From Pirellulaceae bacterium (lineage in GTDB: Bacteria > Planctomycetota > Planctomycetia > Pirellulales > Pirellulaceae), in contig JASLRF010000274.1 of assembly GCA_030744095.1 (NCBI GenBank), positions 1-15,103 on the forward strand: a DNA stretch of 15,103 bases, written 5' to 3'. A program made the translations under genes and the position numbers. This document shows positions 1 through 6,476 of this stretch, in pieces (the first letter of the stretch is position 1; each line of letters starts with the position of its first letter). The notes below the pieces were generated by a model. The model was given only the letters and a program-made list of their open reading frames with translations. It ran no database searches and was not told the DNA's origin.

Positions 1-1
1 A

Positions 2-769
2 GCCGCCACCGTGCGGTCATGCATCGGTGTGGTTTTTCAAGCGCCCAGCTTGGACAAGAAACTGACAGTGATCGAGAACATCCGCCACCAGGCAGCTCTT
101 TATGGTGTTCGGGGTCCCACGCTGCGACAGCGCCAGCAACAGCTGCTCGATCAGTTCGGCCTATCTGATCGAGCGCGAGAACGCACGGAGTCGCTATCCG
201 GGGGCTTGCGCCGTCGCGTCGAACTGGCCAAGGGCATGATCCATCAACCGCGCCTCCTCCTGCTGGACGAGCCGAGCACGGGCTTGGACCCGGGCGCGCG
301 GAACGATCTGTGGCAACACCTTGAACTGTTACAACAAGAGTTTGGGGTCACCGTCGTGATGACGACCCATCTGCTCGAAGAAGCCGAGAAGGCGAACCGC
401 ATTGCCATTCTCAACCAAGGCAAGTTGGTTGCCAGCGATACGCCCAGCGCTCTGCGCGCCACCGTGGGCGGTGATTCAATCACCTTGACCACGCGAGATG
501 CGACAGCGCTGGCCTATTCTATTCGCACACAATTCCAGATCAATGCGAGAGTTGTTGATGGTCGAGTGCGACTCGAGCAGTCGGATGCCGGCGTGTGGAT
601 CGCCAGGCTCGTCGAAGCGTTTCCAGGCAAGATCGATGCGCTCACCTTAGCCAAACCAAGTTTGGAAGATGTGTTCATTAACAAGACGGGGCACAGGTTT
701 GCCGGCGATCGGAAATCAACCAACGTGATCAACACACCCACGGCGACGGTCCGGGAGGCTTCGCCATGA
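2..769 (+). CDS. ABC transporter ATP-binding protein, DrrA/CcmA type (5' truncated by window edge)
   Basis: ATPase subunit of an ABC-2 type exporter. The reading frame is open from base 2, so the start and the Walker A loop lie upstream of the window; the GTG at 11 is an internal Val, not a start. Visible in order: the Q-loop region (VVFQAPSLD, near 35-60), the signature LSGG at 194-205 followed by LRRRVELAKG, Walker B LLLLDEPSTGLD near 254-289, and the switch histidine in TTHLLEEAE (codon 368-370). All remaining catalytic elements look intact. The C-terminal 100 or so residues are the accessory domain common in this family. The stop overlaps the permease start as ATGA (766-769), which indicates translational coupling. 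Substrate cannot be read from sequence; the neighbouring SCO and DUF420 genes suggest a role in respiratory-oxidase assembly (inference). Confidence 0.93.
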   Translation, partial: AATVRSCIGVVFQAPSLDKKLTVIENIRHQAALYGVRGPTLRQRQQQLLDQFGLSDRARERTESLSGGLRRRVELAKGMIHQPRLLLLDEPSTGLDPGARNDLWQHLELLQQEFGVTVVMTTHLLEEAEKANRIAILNQGKLVASDTPSALRATVGGDSITLTTRDATALAYSIRTQFQINARVVDGRVRLEQSDAGVWIARLVEAFPGKIDALTLAKPSLEDVFINKTGHRFAGDRKSTNVINTPTATVREASP

Positions 770-1620
770 CGGAGGGCTCCGCATCGGCTGATCCCCTTCC
801 AAGCGTTTCACCGTGGCACGTCGCCTGGACGCTCTGCTGGCGGGAGATTGTTCGTTTCTTTCGTCAACGCAACCGCGTGATTGGCGCAGTAGCGCAGCCG
901 ATTCTGTTCTGGTTGCTCTTTGGCGCGGGTCTCCATCAGTCGTTCCGTTTGGCACCCGCTGGCGCCAGCGGAATGTCGTTTCTGGAGTACTACTTCCCTG
1001 GCACATTGGTTTTGATTCTGCTGTTTACGGCCATCTTTGCCACGATCTCGATCATTGAAGATCGTCGCGAAGGCTTCCTTCAGTCCGTGCTGGTGGCACC
1101 GATTCCACGTTGGTCCATGGTGCTTGGTAAGGTCCTGGGCGGTACGTTAATCGCCGTTGCCCAAGGCGTGTTATTTCTCTTTCTGTCACTGGTTTTGCAG
1201 GTCGATTTGGGAATTGCCCGTTGCATGGCGTTAGTCGCCCTGTTGCTGGTGATCGCCTTTGGATTAACCTCGCTGGGCTTCGTCCTGGCTTGGCGAATGG
1301 AATCGACTCAGGGTTTTCACGCCATCATGAATCTGCTCTTGATGCCGATGTGGCTGCTCTCTGGTGCGTTCTTTCCAGTTCCACCCGTTCAGTCGGGTGC
1401 GGCTACGAGCCAACTTGTCTTACACTGGTGTATGCGTATAAACCCAGTGACCTACGCTGTTGCCGGCGTACGTCGGCTGCTTTATTCGCCAGAACAACTC
1501 ACGAATCTGTGGACGCCCGAGCTAACGACATGCTGGGCCGTCACGATCGGGTTCGCCGCCGCCACATTCGCAGTGTGCTGGAAGCTGGCCGGCAAACATA
1601 CGACGGGAGATCTACTATGA
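766..1620 (+). CDS. ABC-2 type transporter permease
   Basis: Membrane subunit of 284 residues partnering the ATPase just upstream. Six hydrophobic segments are visible at roughly 37-56, 75-97, 121-146, 150-176, 184-205 and 255-276. This matches the six-helix ABC-2 fold (DrrB, NodJ and NosY are the same superfamily). Between helices 2 and 3 lies EDRREGFLQSVLVAPIPR (98-115), the conserved cytoplasmic motif of the family. The ATG at 766 is preceded by GGGAGG at 753-758 with 7-base spacing and overlaps the ATPase stop. The gene ends in another ATGA overlap with the SCO gene at 1617. The N-terminal 25 residues are polar and cytosolic. It could export a small hydrophobic molecule, or support cofactor maturation as NosFY does for copper; the sequence does not decide. 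Confidence 0.93.
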   Translation: MTEGSASADPLPSVSPWHVAWTLCWREIVRFFRQRNRVIGAVAQPILFWLLFGAGLHQSFRLAPAGASGMSFLEYYFPGTLVLILLFTAIFATISIIEDRREGFLQSVLVAPIPRWSMVLGKVLGGTLIAVAQGVLFLFLSLVLQVDLGIARCMALVALLLVIAFGLTSLGFVLAWRMESTQGFHAIMNLLLMPMWLLSGAFFPVPPVQSGAATSQLVLHWCMRINPVTYAVAGVRRLLYSPEQLTNLWTPELTTCWAVTIGFAAATFAVCWKLAGKHTTGDLL

Positions 1621-2513
1621 ACAAGACGGGTAAGCTGGCCATCGCATTCCTCTTTCTTGTCGGCGGTGTACTGGCGCTGGTCACCGCGGCAGCGCGCAGT
1701 CGACGTGCGCCACCCGCTACGATATCACCGCTGGCTACGCCAACGTTAGCACGCAGTAATTCGACCGAAATACTGACGGAATACACGTTGACCGAGCAAA
1801 GCGGCCAGGAGTTTCGCTCGGCAGACCTGACTGGCACACCTCACGTGGTCAATTTCTTCTTTGCCTCGTGCCCGTCGTATTGCCGTATGCAGTCAATGGA
1901 AGTACAGAAACTGGCCGCCGAATTCGGCCCCGATGGGGTTCTTTTTCTGAGCATTACGTGTGACCCGGATAACGATTCGCCAGCCGCACTGCAGCGCTAT
2001 GCCGGCATGTTCAACGCGGATCCAGAACATTGGAAGTTTCTGACCGGCGACATGCTGTTGCTGCGTCGCATCGGTGCAGAAATATACGGGGTCCCCGTCG
2101 ATACCCAAACGCACTCGGAGCATTTGATCGTAATTGACAAATGGGGCCAGCCGCGTGGCCGCTTTCGTTGGCGGAACCATCCAGAGGAATTGGTCGAGCT
2201 GAGAGCGCTGCTGCCGAAGTTGCTCGACGAAACGGAACCGCCGCCGGAACCCCCAAAAAAGCCAGCGCCGGTCTTTGACGAAGAGACCGGTTTGCTAATC
2301 GCGCCGCCCGCCGATTCGGCAAACGCAGCACGACAAGTAGAGTCACAATCGCCCCAGGTGAAGTCCCGAGCGCCACAAGAAGAGTCACAATCGCCACAAG
2401 AAACGCCCAGCAAACTCGAAGCGACAGCGGACGAGCAGCCTGTCGACGAAGCGACGCCCGAGCCGCTTCCAGAGCCCGAAACCGCGGCTCCTTCCACTCG
2501 TACAGACTCGTGA
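1617..2513 (+). CDS. SCO1/SenC family copper/thiol protein with repeat-bearing acidic tail
   Basis: SCO proteins are membrane-anchored thioredoxin-fold proteins that deliver copper to, or reduce, the CuA site of cytochrome oxidase. This one has 298 residues: an N-terminal anchor at about 7-25, a linker, a thioredoxin-like domain at about 52-205, and a Pro/Glu/Gln/Ser-rich tail from about 206. The redox/metal pair is C85-P-S-Y-C89, and H166 in THSEHLIVID fits the third copper ligand, so the copper set looks complete. The usual Pro after the second Cys is Arg here. The start ATG at 1617 overlaps the permease stop as ATGA and follows GGGAGA at 1605-1610. The frame is open further upstream, but that part lies inside the permease and is not used. 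The tail of about 90 residues is absent from typical SCO proteins and carries a short tandem repeat. Confidence 0.9.
   Translation: MNKTGKLAIAFLFLVGGVLALVTAAARSRRAPPATISPLATPTLARSNSTEILTEYTLTEQSGQEFRSADLTGTPHVVNFFFASCPSYCRMQSMEVQKLAAEFGPDGVLFLSITCDPDNDSPAALQRYAGMFNADPEHWKFLTGDMLLLRRIGAEIYGVPVDTQTHSEHLIVIDKWGQPRGRFRWRNHPEELVELRALLPKLLDETEPPPEPPKKPAPVFDEETGLLIAPPADSANAARQVESQSPQVKSRAPQEESQSPQETPSKLEATADEQPVDEATPEPLPEPETAAPSTRTDS
2337..2399 (+). repeat. Three 21-base tandem repeats inside the SCO gene
   Basis: Units at 2337-2357, 2358-2378 and 2379-2399 encode VESQSPQ, VKSRAPQ and EESQSPQ (residues 241-261). Units 1 and 3 share a 15-base exact match (2339-2353 and 2381-2395); units 2 and 3 share CGCCACAAGAA-type ends. 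The unit length is a multiple of three, so copy-number change would keep the frame. The repeat lies in the low-complexity tail, outside the thioredoxin fold. Confidence 0.75.
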
Positions 2514-2541
2514 TGTTGTCACGTCGAAAGGAAACCTGCTG

Positions 2542-2991
2542 GTGAATCTGGTTGTCGACGTCTTGCCGCACGTTAATGCGTCACTCAACGCGGTGGCGAC
2601 CGCGCTTCTGATGACCGGATTTGTGCTGATCAAGCGAGGCAATGTCGCGGCCCACAAATGGACCATGCTGGCCTGTGTCGGCGTGTCCGTGCTGTTTCTG
2701 GTGTGTTACCTGAGTTACCACCAGATGCTGCACGCGGTCACCGGCGAGCGGGGAAAACCGTTCGAGTACCCGGGACTCGCCGTCCGATACTGTTACTATG
2801 CCATCCTGATCAGCCACGTCGTACTGGCGGCTACGGTCCCGATTCTGGCGGGCTTTACGATCTACTACGGCCTGCGAGGTCAATTCTTTCGCCATCGGAC
2901 TGTTGCGCGGTGGACGTTCCCGATCTGGCTCTATGTTTCGGTGACCGGGGTGGTTGTATACTTGATGCTATATCAGTTCTTTCGCGTTTAG
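2542..2991 (+). CDS. DUF420 membrane protein, CtaM-like cytochrome oxidase assembly factor
   Basis: A 149-residue integral membrane protein. Members of DUF420 include CtaM (YozB) of Firmicutes, which is needed for active heme-A oxidases. Hallmarks visible are LPHVNASLNAVA (8-19), AAHKWTMLA (36-44), LVCYLSYH (53-60), RYCYYAILISHVVLA (82-96), the RHR..ARW..PIWLYVSVTGVVVY region (117-140) and the terminal LMLYQFF. Conserved histidines at 10, 38, 60, 64, 92 and 118 could bind heme or metal. Four hydrophobic helices are clear. The start is a GTG at 2542 with GAAAGGAA at 2526-2533 upstream. The gene follows SCO by 28 bases and is probably in the same transcript. Family assignment is strong; the biochemical role is taken from the family. 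Confidence 0.9.
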   Translation: MNLVVDVLPHVNASLNAVATALLMTGFVLIKRGNVAAHKWTMLACVGVSVLFLVCYLSYHQMLHAVTGERGKPFEYPGLAVRYCYYAILISHVVLAATVPILAGFTIYYGLRGQFFRHRTVARWTFPIWLYVSVTGVVVYLMLYQFFRV

Positions 2992-3002
2992 GTCGTTGGC
3001 GA

Positions 3003-3008
3003 TATAAT
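3003..3008 (+). promoter_or_regulatory. Possible -10 element ahead of the CPTC membrane protein gene
   Basis: An exact TATAAT sits 11 bases after the DUF420 stop and 67 bases before the next start. No convincing TTGACA-like -35 lies 16-18 bases upstream. It might be a secondary promoter within the oxidase cluster, but a chance match is quite possible. Confidence 0.25.
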
Positions 3009-3075
3009 TGCTCGAAGTTCAGTTCGACGGGCTTTGCCCAAGCCAGGCCAGTCATTCCCTGGGGACTCAAAACCG

Positions 3076-3381
3076 ATGGTCAGCCCGACAGGAATCCTGC
3101 GTCAGCACGCCGCTGCGATTGCGGTTGTCTGCTTGGTCTGGCTTTGTTTTCAAAGCGTCGCGGTGGCTTGCCCCACCTGCGCCAACGGAGTGGCAAACGA
3201 TCCGAATCAGGCCAACCTGGTGCGCGGCTATTTCTGGAGCATCGTGTTTTTGATGTCGATGCCGTTCCTGATCTTTACGGGATTGTGCAGCTATTTCTAC
3301 TTCGAGATTCGGCGTGCCCGCACCCGCCAAAGCCGTGGTGCTCAGTATGTGACCGGTGCTGCATCGGCTCCGAGCGTTTGA
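3076..3381 (+). CDS. Small CPTC-motif membrane protein of the oxidase cluster (unknown function)
   Basis: 101 residues from the ATG at 3076, which has GGGGA at 3061-3065. A longer version from TTG at 3034 would add 14 polar residues and lacks a better ribosome binding site. Residues 11-31 look like a signal peptide or first helix. They are followed directly by C32-P-T-C35 at the predicted outer face, a 16-residue hydrophilic stretch (ANGVANDPNQANLVRG), a second helix at about 52-74 and a basic cytosolic tail. A CxxC just outside the membrane beside SCO and DUF420 suggests a thiol-redox or copper/heme handling role in oxidase assembly (inference). I recall similar small CP-x-C proteins in planctomycete oxidase clusters but know no characterised member. 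Confidence 0.72.
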   Translation: MVSPTGILRQHAAAIAVVCLVWLCFQSVAVACPTCANGVANDPNQANLVRGYFWSIVFLMSMPFLIFTGLCSYFYFEIRRARTRQSRGAQYVTGAASAPSV

Positions 3382-3421
3382 CGCTGAGAGCAAAGACGCA
3401 ATCAGCTGCGAACCAGCTCAA

Positions 3422-3796
3422 TCACTCTGGACCCGGCGCATTGCGTGGATCGCACCACTGGTCAAATCCGATCCATAGCGCGCGTGCATACCGAAAGAAC
3501 CAAATCGGGAAGAGGATCGAAAACGTCACTGCCAGCAACAGTAGCGGTTGCTCTTGGACCACTTGGTTGAACAGCAACAGCGGATAACCAATGGCCACCA
3601 CGAGTGCCGTCACACCATAATTCACGTAGATTGACCCCAGGTAGAAACCGGCTTCTCGTTCAAATGCCACTCCGCACGCTGTACAGACTTCGTGCATTTT
3701 GAACCACCCTCGAAACAGCCGCCCCTTCCCACAAACGGGGCAACGAAGCTGTAGCGACCGTTGGACAAGCGGCCAGAACTGGTTCTTGCTGTTCAT
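3422..3796 (-). CDS. DUF983 family zinc-ribbon membrane protein
   Basis: 124 residues on the minus strand. The N-terminal half holds two Cys pairs, C19-P-V-C22 and C38-T-A-C41, in the typical DUF983 arrangement (RCPVCGKGRLF and EVCTACGVAFERE), likely one zinc site. Then come GFYLGSIYVNYG (50-61) and two membrane helices at about 57-78 and 84-102. DUF983 genes are frequently found beside cytochrome oxidase genes in alphaproteobacteria and other phyla, which fits this location, but their molecular role is not established. The gene is convergent with the CPTC gene (40 bases between stops) and divergent from the 73-residue gene. The ATG at 3796 has no good Shine-Dalgarno sequence; no better in-frame start exists before the first Cys pair. 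Confidence 0.88.
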   Translation of the reverse strand: MNSKNQFWPLVQRSLQLRCPVCGKGRLFRGWFKMHEVCTACGVAFEREAGFYLGSIYVNYGVTALVVAIGYPLLLFNQVVQEQPLLLLAVTFSILFPIWFFRYARALWIGFDQWCDPRNAPGPE

Positions 3797-3848
3797 TGCA
3801 ATTCAATTACAAGTCATAAGTCGCCATTGCCTGACTCAAAGCACCTCA

Positions 3849-4070
3849 ATGGCCGTTGCTGATAAACTCCACGACGAATACCATGACAGTATGAAGGCAA
3901 TTGGTCAATTCCTGCAGTTAACCGGTTTAGTTGTTTTGCCGATCGCCATGTTCACGGAGCTATCCGGCATACTCGGACAGAAGGGTCTCCGTGTGATGGT
4001 CACAATGCTTGTCTTCGGTATCGCGGCGTTTTGCGTTGGCCGGATCGTCGAAGGCTACGGCCGAAACTGA
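3849..4070 (+). CDS. Small two-helix membrane protein (unknown function)
   Basis: 73 residues from ATG 3849. It has an amphipathic N-terminus (MAVADKLHDEYHDSMKAIG), a first hydrophobic helix at about 20-36, a short polar turn with GQKG near 43-46, a second helix at about 49-65 and a basic end (RIVEGYGRN). The frame is open further upstream, but that part overlaps the DUF983 gene on the other strand and reads as non-natural protein, so the internal ATG was preferred. There is no clear ribosome binding site. Similar short proteins are, from memory, common hypothetical proteins in planctomycetes. It begins 52 bases from the DUF983 start, in divergent orientation, so the two may share a control region. 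Confidence 0.7.
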   Translation: MAVADKLHDEYHDSMKAIGQFLQLTGLVVLPIAMFTELSGILGQKGLRVMVTMLVFGIAAFCVGRIVEGYGRN

Positions 4071-4093
4071 GAACGCGTCAAGAACTAACGTGA

Positions 4094-4133
4094 CTGGGGC
4101 TTCTAGCCACAGTGCGGCGGCTGAAAGCCCCAG
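4094..4133. repeat. Near-perfect inverted repeat between the oxidase cluster and the MoxR operon
   Basis: Arms CTGGGGCTT (4094-4102) and AAGCCCCAG (4125-4133) pair perfectly. The stem continues through one C-A mismatch and one U-G pair into AGCC/GGCT (4105-4108 with 4119-4122), closing a 10-base loop. The total is about 15 paired positions, mostly G-C. It lies 23 bases after the stop of the 73-residue gene and 27 bases before the propeller gene. No T-run follows on the plus strand and no clear one on the minus, so it is not a classical intrinsic terminator. It could be a terminator of another type, a leader structure of the operon, or a dispersed palindromic repeat. Confidence 0.65.
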
Positions 4134-4145
4134 CCACGGCAGAAT

Positions 4146-4151
4146 GGGAAG
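4146..4151 (+). promoter_or_regulatory. Ribosome binding site deciding the propeller gene start
   Basis: GGGAAG with 9-base spacing to ATG 4161. The alternative ATG at 4188 has only AGAGGA directly abutting it, which is too close, so 4161 was chosen. Confidence 0.5.
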
Positions 4152-4160
4152 TAGCGATCG

Positions 4161-6476
4161 ATGGGTGGCATTGCCTGGCGCAGAGGAATGGCGTTTGTTG
4201 TGGGGTATGGTGTGGCCTGGTCTGCACTATCCCTGTCTTCGCCGATTCACTCTGTTTTCGCCAACGAGGTAGCGCTTCCCGAGCTTGCGAACGAGACGCG
4301 CGTGCACCTGCAACGGGTCGAAGCGCTGTTGTCCAACGGCCAGACCGCCGAAGCGTTGGACAACGTTCGACGCGTGATGACCGTTGCCAAGAACACGATT
4401 ATCGAAGTCGAAAGCCCCTATGCGGGAGCTGGATTTCGCTGCTATCTGCCAGTGCGAGTGGCTTGCCAGATGAAGCTTGCCCAATGGCACGAGACGGTGC
4501 CAGAGATGCTGCGGCTGTATCGCCAGCAGGTCGACGGCGTGGCGCACCGCTGGTTGGAAGAGGCGTTGGAGAAGGGCGATGAGGAAGGGCTACAGAGAAT
4601 TGTCGACCAGCACTTTTGCAGCCGTGTTGGCGATGACGCGTTATTTTGGCTCGGTGAGTTTGCTTTCCAGCGTGGCGACTACGCCACTGCCCGCGCGGCA
4701 TGGGAGCGGATTCATCCATCATTTCGCTGGGCGTCCGACGGAACTCGCTTTGATCGATACACGGGGCTACCAAGTTGGCTGTTGCTACGAGATGTCGATC
4801 TTCAGGAACACTGGAGCCAGGTTTCAGAGGCAGTCACGGGGCGAGCCACAAAAGGGCGTTGGCTAGCCCATCCCGACACCGATCTCGACATAGCCACAGT
4901 CCGCGCCCGATTGGTGTTAACCTCCATCATGCAGGAGCAACGTCAACGGGCGAGCATCGAGCTGGAAATACTGAGGAGGTTGTCACCCCTTGCAACGGGG
5001 CGACTTGGCGGCAAGCGTGGCAACTTTGTGGAACGGTTAGAACAGCTATTGGATGAGAGCCAGACTTGGCCTAAGGGCAAACTCCAGATCGATTGGCCTA
5101 CGTTTGGAGGCGCTCCCAATCGAGCTCGCCATGTCACCCGCACCGTGGATCTCGGTGGCAGGCCCATCTGGCGTCTGCCCTTGCCGATGCAGTCGTGGAT
5201 CGATCCCGCTGATGGTGCCAGTCGTTTGCGGATCGGCGAAGATCCAGACCGCTTGTTGAGTTTCCATCCAGTCGTCATCAACGACCTCGTGTTGGTTGGA
5301 ACCGACGATCAATCCGTCGATGTTCAGGCCGTCAATCTGCACACAGGTGCGTTCGTATTTCAGACCAATCCAGAACTAACACGGGCGACCACGTACGACG
5401 ACCGACTGGCACAGACGGTGCCGCGATTTACGATGACCAGTTCCGGCAATCATCTGTTTGCCCGAGTTGTCGGGCGCGATGTCGACACGTCGACAAGTGA
5501 CGCGCCCGCGGCGCGTTCACGTTTGGTCGCCATTGATCTACGCGCCGAAGGCAGGTTGCAGTTCGATATTAAGCTCGAGCTACCTGTCTGGCAGGGGGAA
5601 TGGAGTTTCGAAGGATCACCGGTTTGCGACCAAGCCCATCTCTACGTTGCGGTTCGACGTTTGGATGCGGTTCGATCCGAATCGCATCTGGCTTGCTTTG
5701 ATGCAAGAAATGGCAGGCTGTGCTGGCGACAATTCGTTTGCGCCGCTCAGTCATTGAGTGGTGAACACAGCGAGATTCCAAATAACTTGCTGGCGCTCGA
5801 TGAAGGCGTCCTGTATTACAACACGAACGCTGGCGCTGTCGTTGCCGTCTCCGCGCATGATGGTGCGATCCACTGGCTCGCCCGATACCCGCGTGCGCCG
5901 AGCGATTCCAGCGTACCATCTGATCTTGATCCTTCGTACCGTTTCCGTGACCTGAATCCATGTTTAGTGCAAGATGGTCTGGTGTACGTTGCACCCGCCG
6001 ATTGTTCGCGGCTATTTGCCTTGGACGCCGCCACGGGCCAGTTGATTTGGACGACGCCGGAGGAGATTGGCGGGGACATTGTCCATCTGCTGGGCCTCGG
6101 CGATGGCCGTCTCGTCGGCAGCGGTGAAGGCCTCTATTGGTTTGACGCCTACAACGGGCGGTTAGAAGCGCAAGTCTCGGGTGGATTTCACCCGTCGGAG
6201 GGCCACGCGCGGCAAGAACCCCGCGGCTACGGGCGAGGACTTCTTGCGAACAAAAATGTATACTGGCCCACTCGCGACTCGATATTTGTTTTCGACCAGC
6301 GAATCATCAAGACGGAGACCGGCTGGAATCCCGTTTTGGTGCGCGAGATCGATCTCGTGTCGCGGCGTGCCGCGGGGGGGAACCTTGTGATGGTCGGCGG
6401 CATCCTATTGATTGCCTCCGGCGACCATCTTTACGCGTTCAACGAATCTGGAATACCGACTCATGCCGCAGACTGA
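4161..6476 (+). CDS. Secreted helical-repeat + PQQ-like beta-propeller protein
   Basis: 771 residues. Positions 1-34 form a signal peptide (RR at 7-8, hydrophobic core 10-27, likely cleavage after SVFA), so the product is exported. Residues 40-220 are helical, with TPR-like pairs (LLSNGQTAEALDNVRRVM, FQRGDYATARAAWERI). From 311 (DWPTFGGAPNRARH) a PQQ-like propeller follows. Blade-like strands end in the A/FD..G.L.W pattern, e.g. ACFDARNGRLCWRQ (about 510-523), VAVSAHDGAIHWLA (about 560-573), LFALDAATGQLIWTT (about 618-632) and YWFDAYNGRLEAQ. The family name reflects fold only; the residues that would mark a true quinoprotein dehydrogenase are not evident, and it more likely binds protein or wall material. 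Its 3' end overlaps moxR by 14 bases, tying its expression to the MoxR/VWA genes. Confidence 0.88.
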   Translation: MGGIAWRRGMAFVVGYGVAWSALSLSSPIHSVFANEVALPELANETRVHLQRVEALLSNGQTAEALDNVRRVMTVAKNTIIEVESPYAGAGFRCYLPVRVACQMKLAQWHETVPEMLRLYRQQVDGVAHRWLEEALEKGDEEGLQRIVDQHFCSRVGDDALFWLGEFAFQRGDYATARAAWERIHPSFRWASDGTRFDRYTGLPSWLLLRDVDLQEHWSQVSEAVTGRATKGRWLAHPDTDLDIATVRARLVLTSIMQEQRQRASIELEILRRLSPLATGRLGGKRGNFVERLEQLLDESQTWPKGKLQIDWPTFGGAPNRARHVTRTVDLGGRPIWRLPLPMQSWIDPADGASRLRIGEDPDRLLSFHPVVINDLVLVGTDDQSVDVQAVNLHTGAFVFQTNPELTRATTYDDRLAQTVPRFTMTSSGNHLFARVVGRDVDTSTSDAPAARSRLVAIDLRAEGRLQFDIKLELPVWQGEWSFEGSPVCDQAHLYVAVRRLDAVRSESHLACFDARNGRLCWRQFVCAAQSLSGEHSEIPNNLLALDEGVLYYNTNAGAVVAVSAHDGAIHWLARYPRAPSDSSVPSDLDPSYRFRDLNPCLVQDGLVYVAPADCSRLFALDAATGQLIWTTPEEIGGDIVHLLGLGDGRLVGSGEGLYWFDAYNGRLEAQVSGGFHPSEGHARQEPRGYGRGLLANKNVYWPTRDSIFVFDQRIIKTETGWNPVLVREIDLVSRRAAGGNLVMVGGILLIASGDHLYAFNESGIPTHAAD

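Noticed and set aside
1221..1616. N-terminal extension of the SCO reading frame
   Set aside because: This part lies inside the permease gene out of frame; ATG 1617 has a ribosome binding site and starts a normal membrane anchor.
2011..2571. A 186-codon minus-strand frame opposite the SCO gene
   Set aside because: Antisense shadow of a well-supported SCO coding region; Arg/Ala/Ser-rich low-complexity translation.
3404..3418. AGCTG/CAGCT hairpin between convergent genes as a bidirectional terminator
   Set aside because: Only five base pairs and no T-tract on either strand.
2658..3587. A 309-codon open frame on the plus strand
   Set aside because: It runs out of frame across DUF420, the CPTC gene and the DUF983 gene; its translation is rich in Arg, Cys and Ser with no recognisable domain, whereas the overlapped frames encode clear families.
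3797..3848. Promoter pair in the divergent gap
   Set aside because: The region is relatively A/T-rich, but no -35/-10 pair with acceptable spacing was found on either strand.
4161..6476. A true PQQ-dependent dehydrogenase
   Set aside because: Only propeller blades of PQQ-like type are seen; no heme c motif, no evident quinone-site pattern, and the N-terminal half is helical repeat. Fold-level annotation only.
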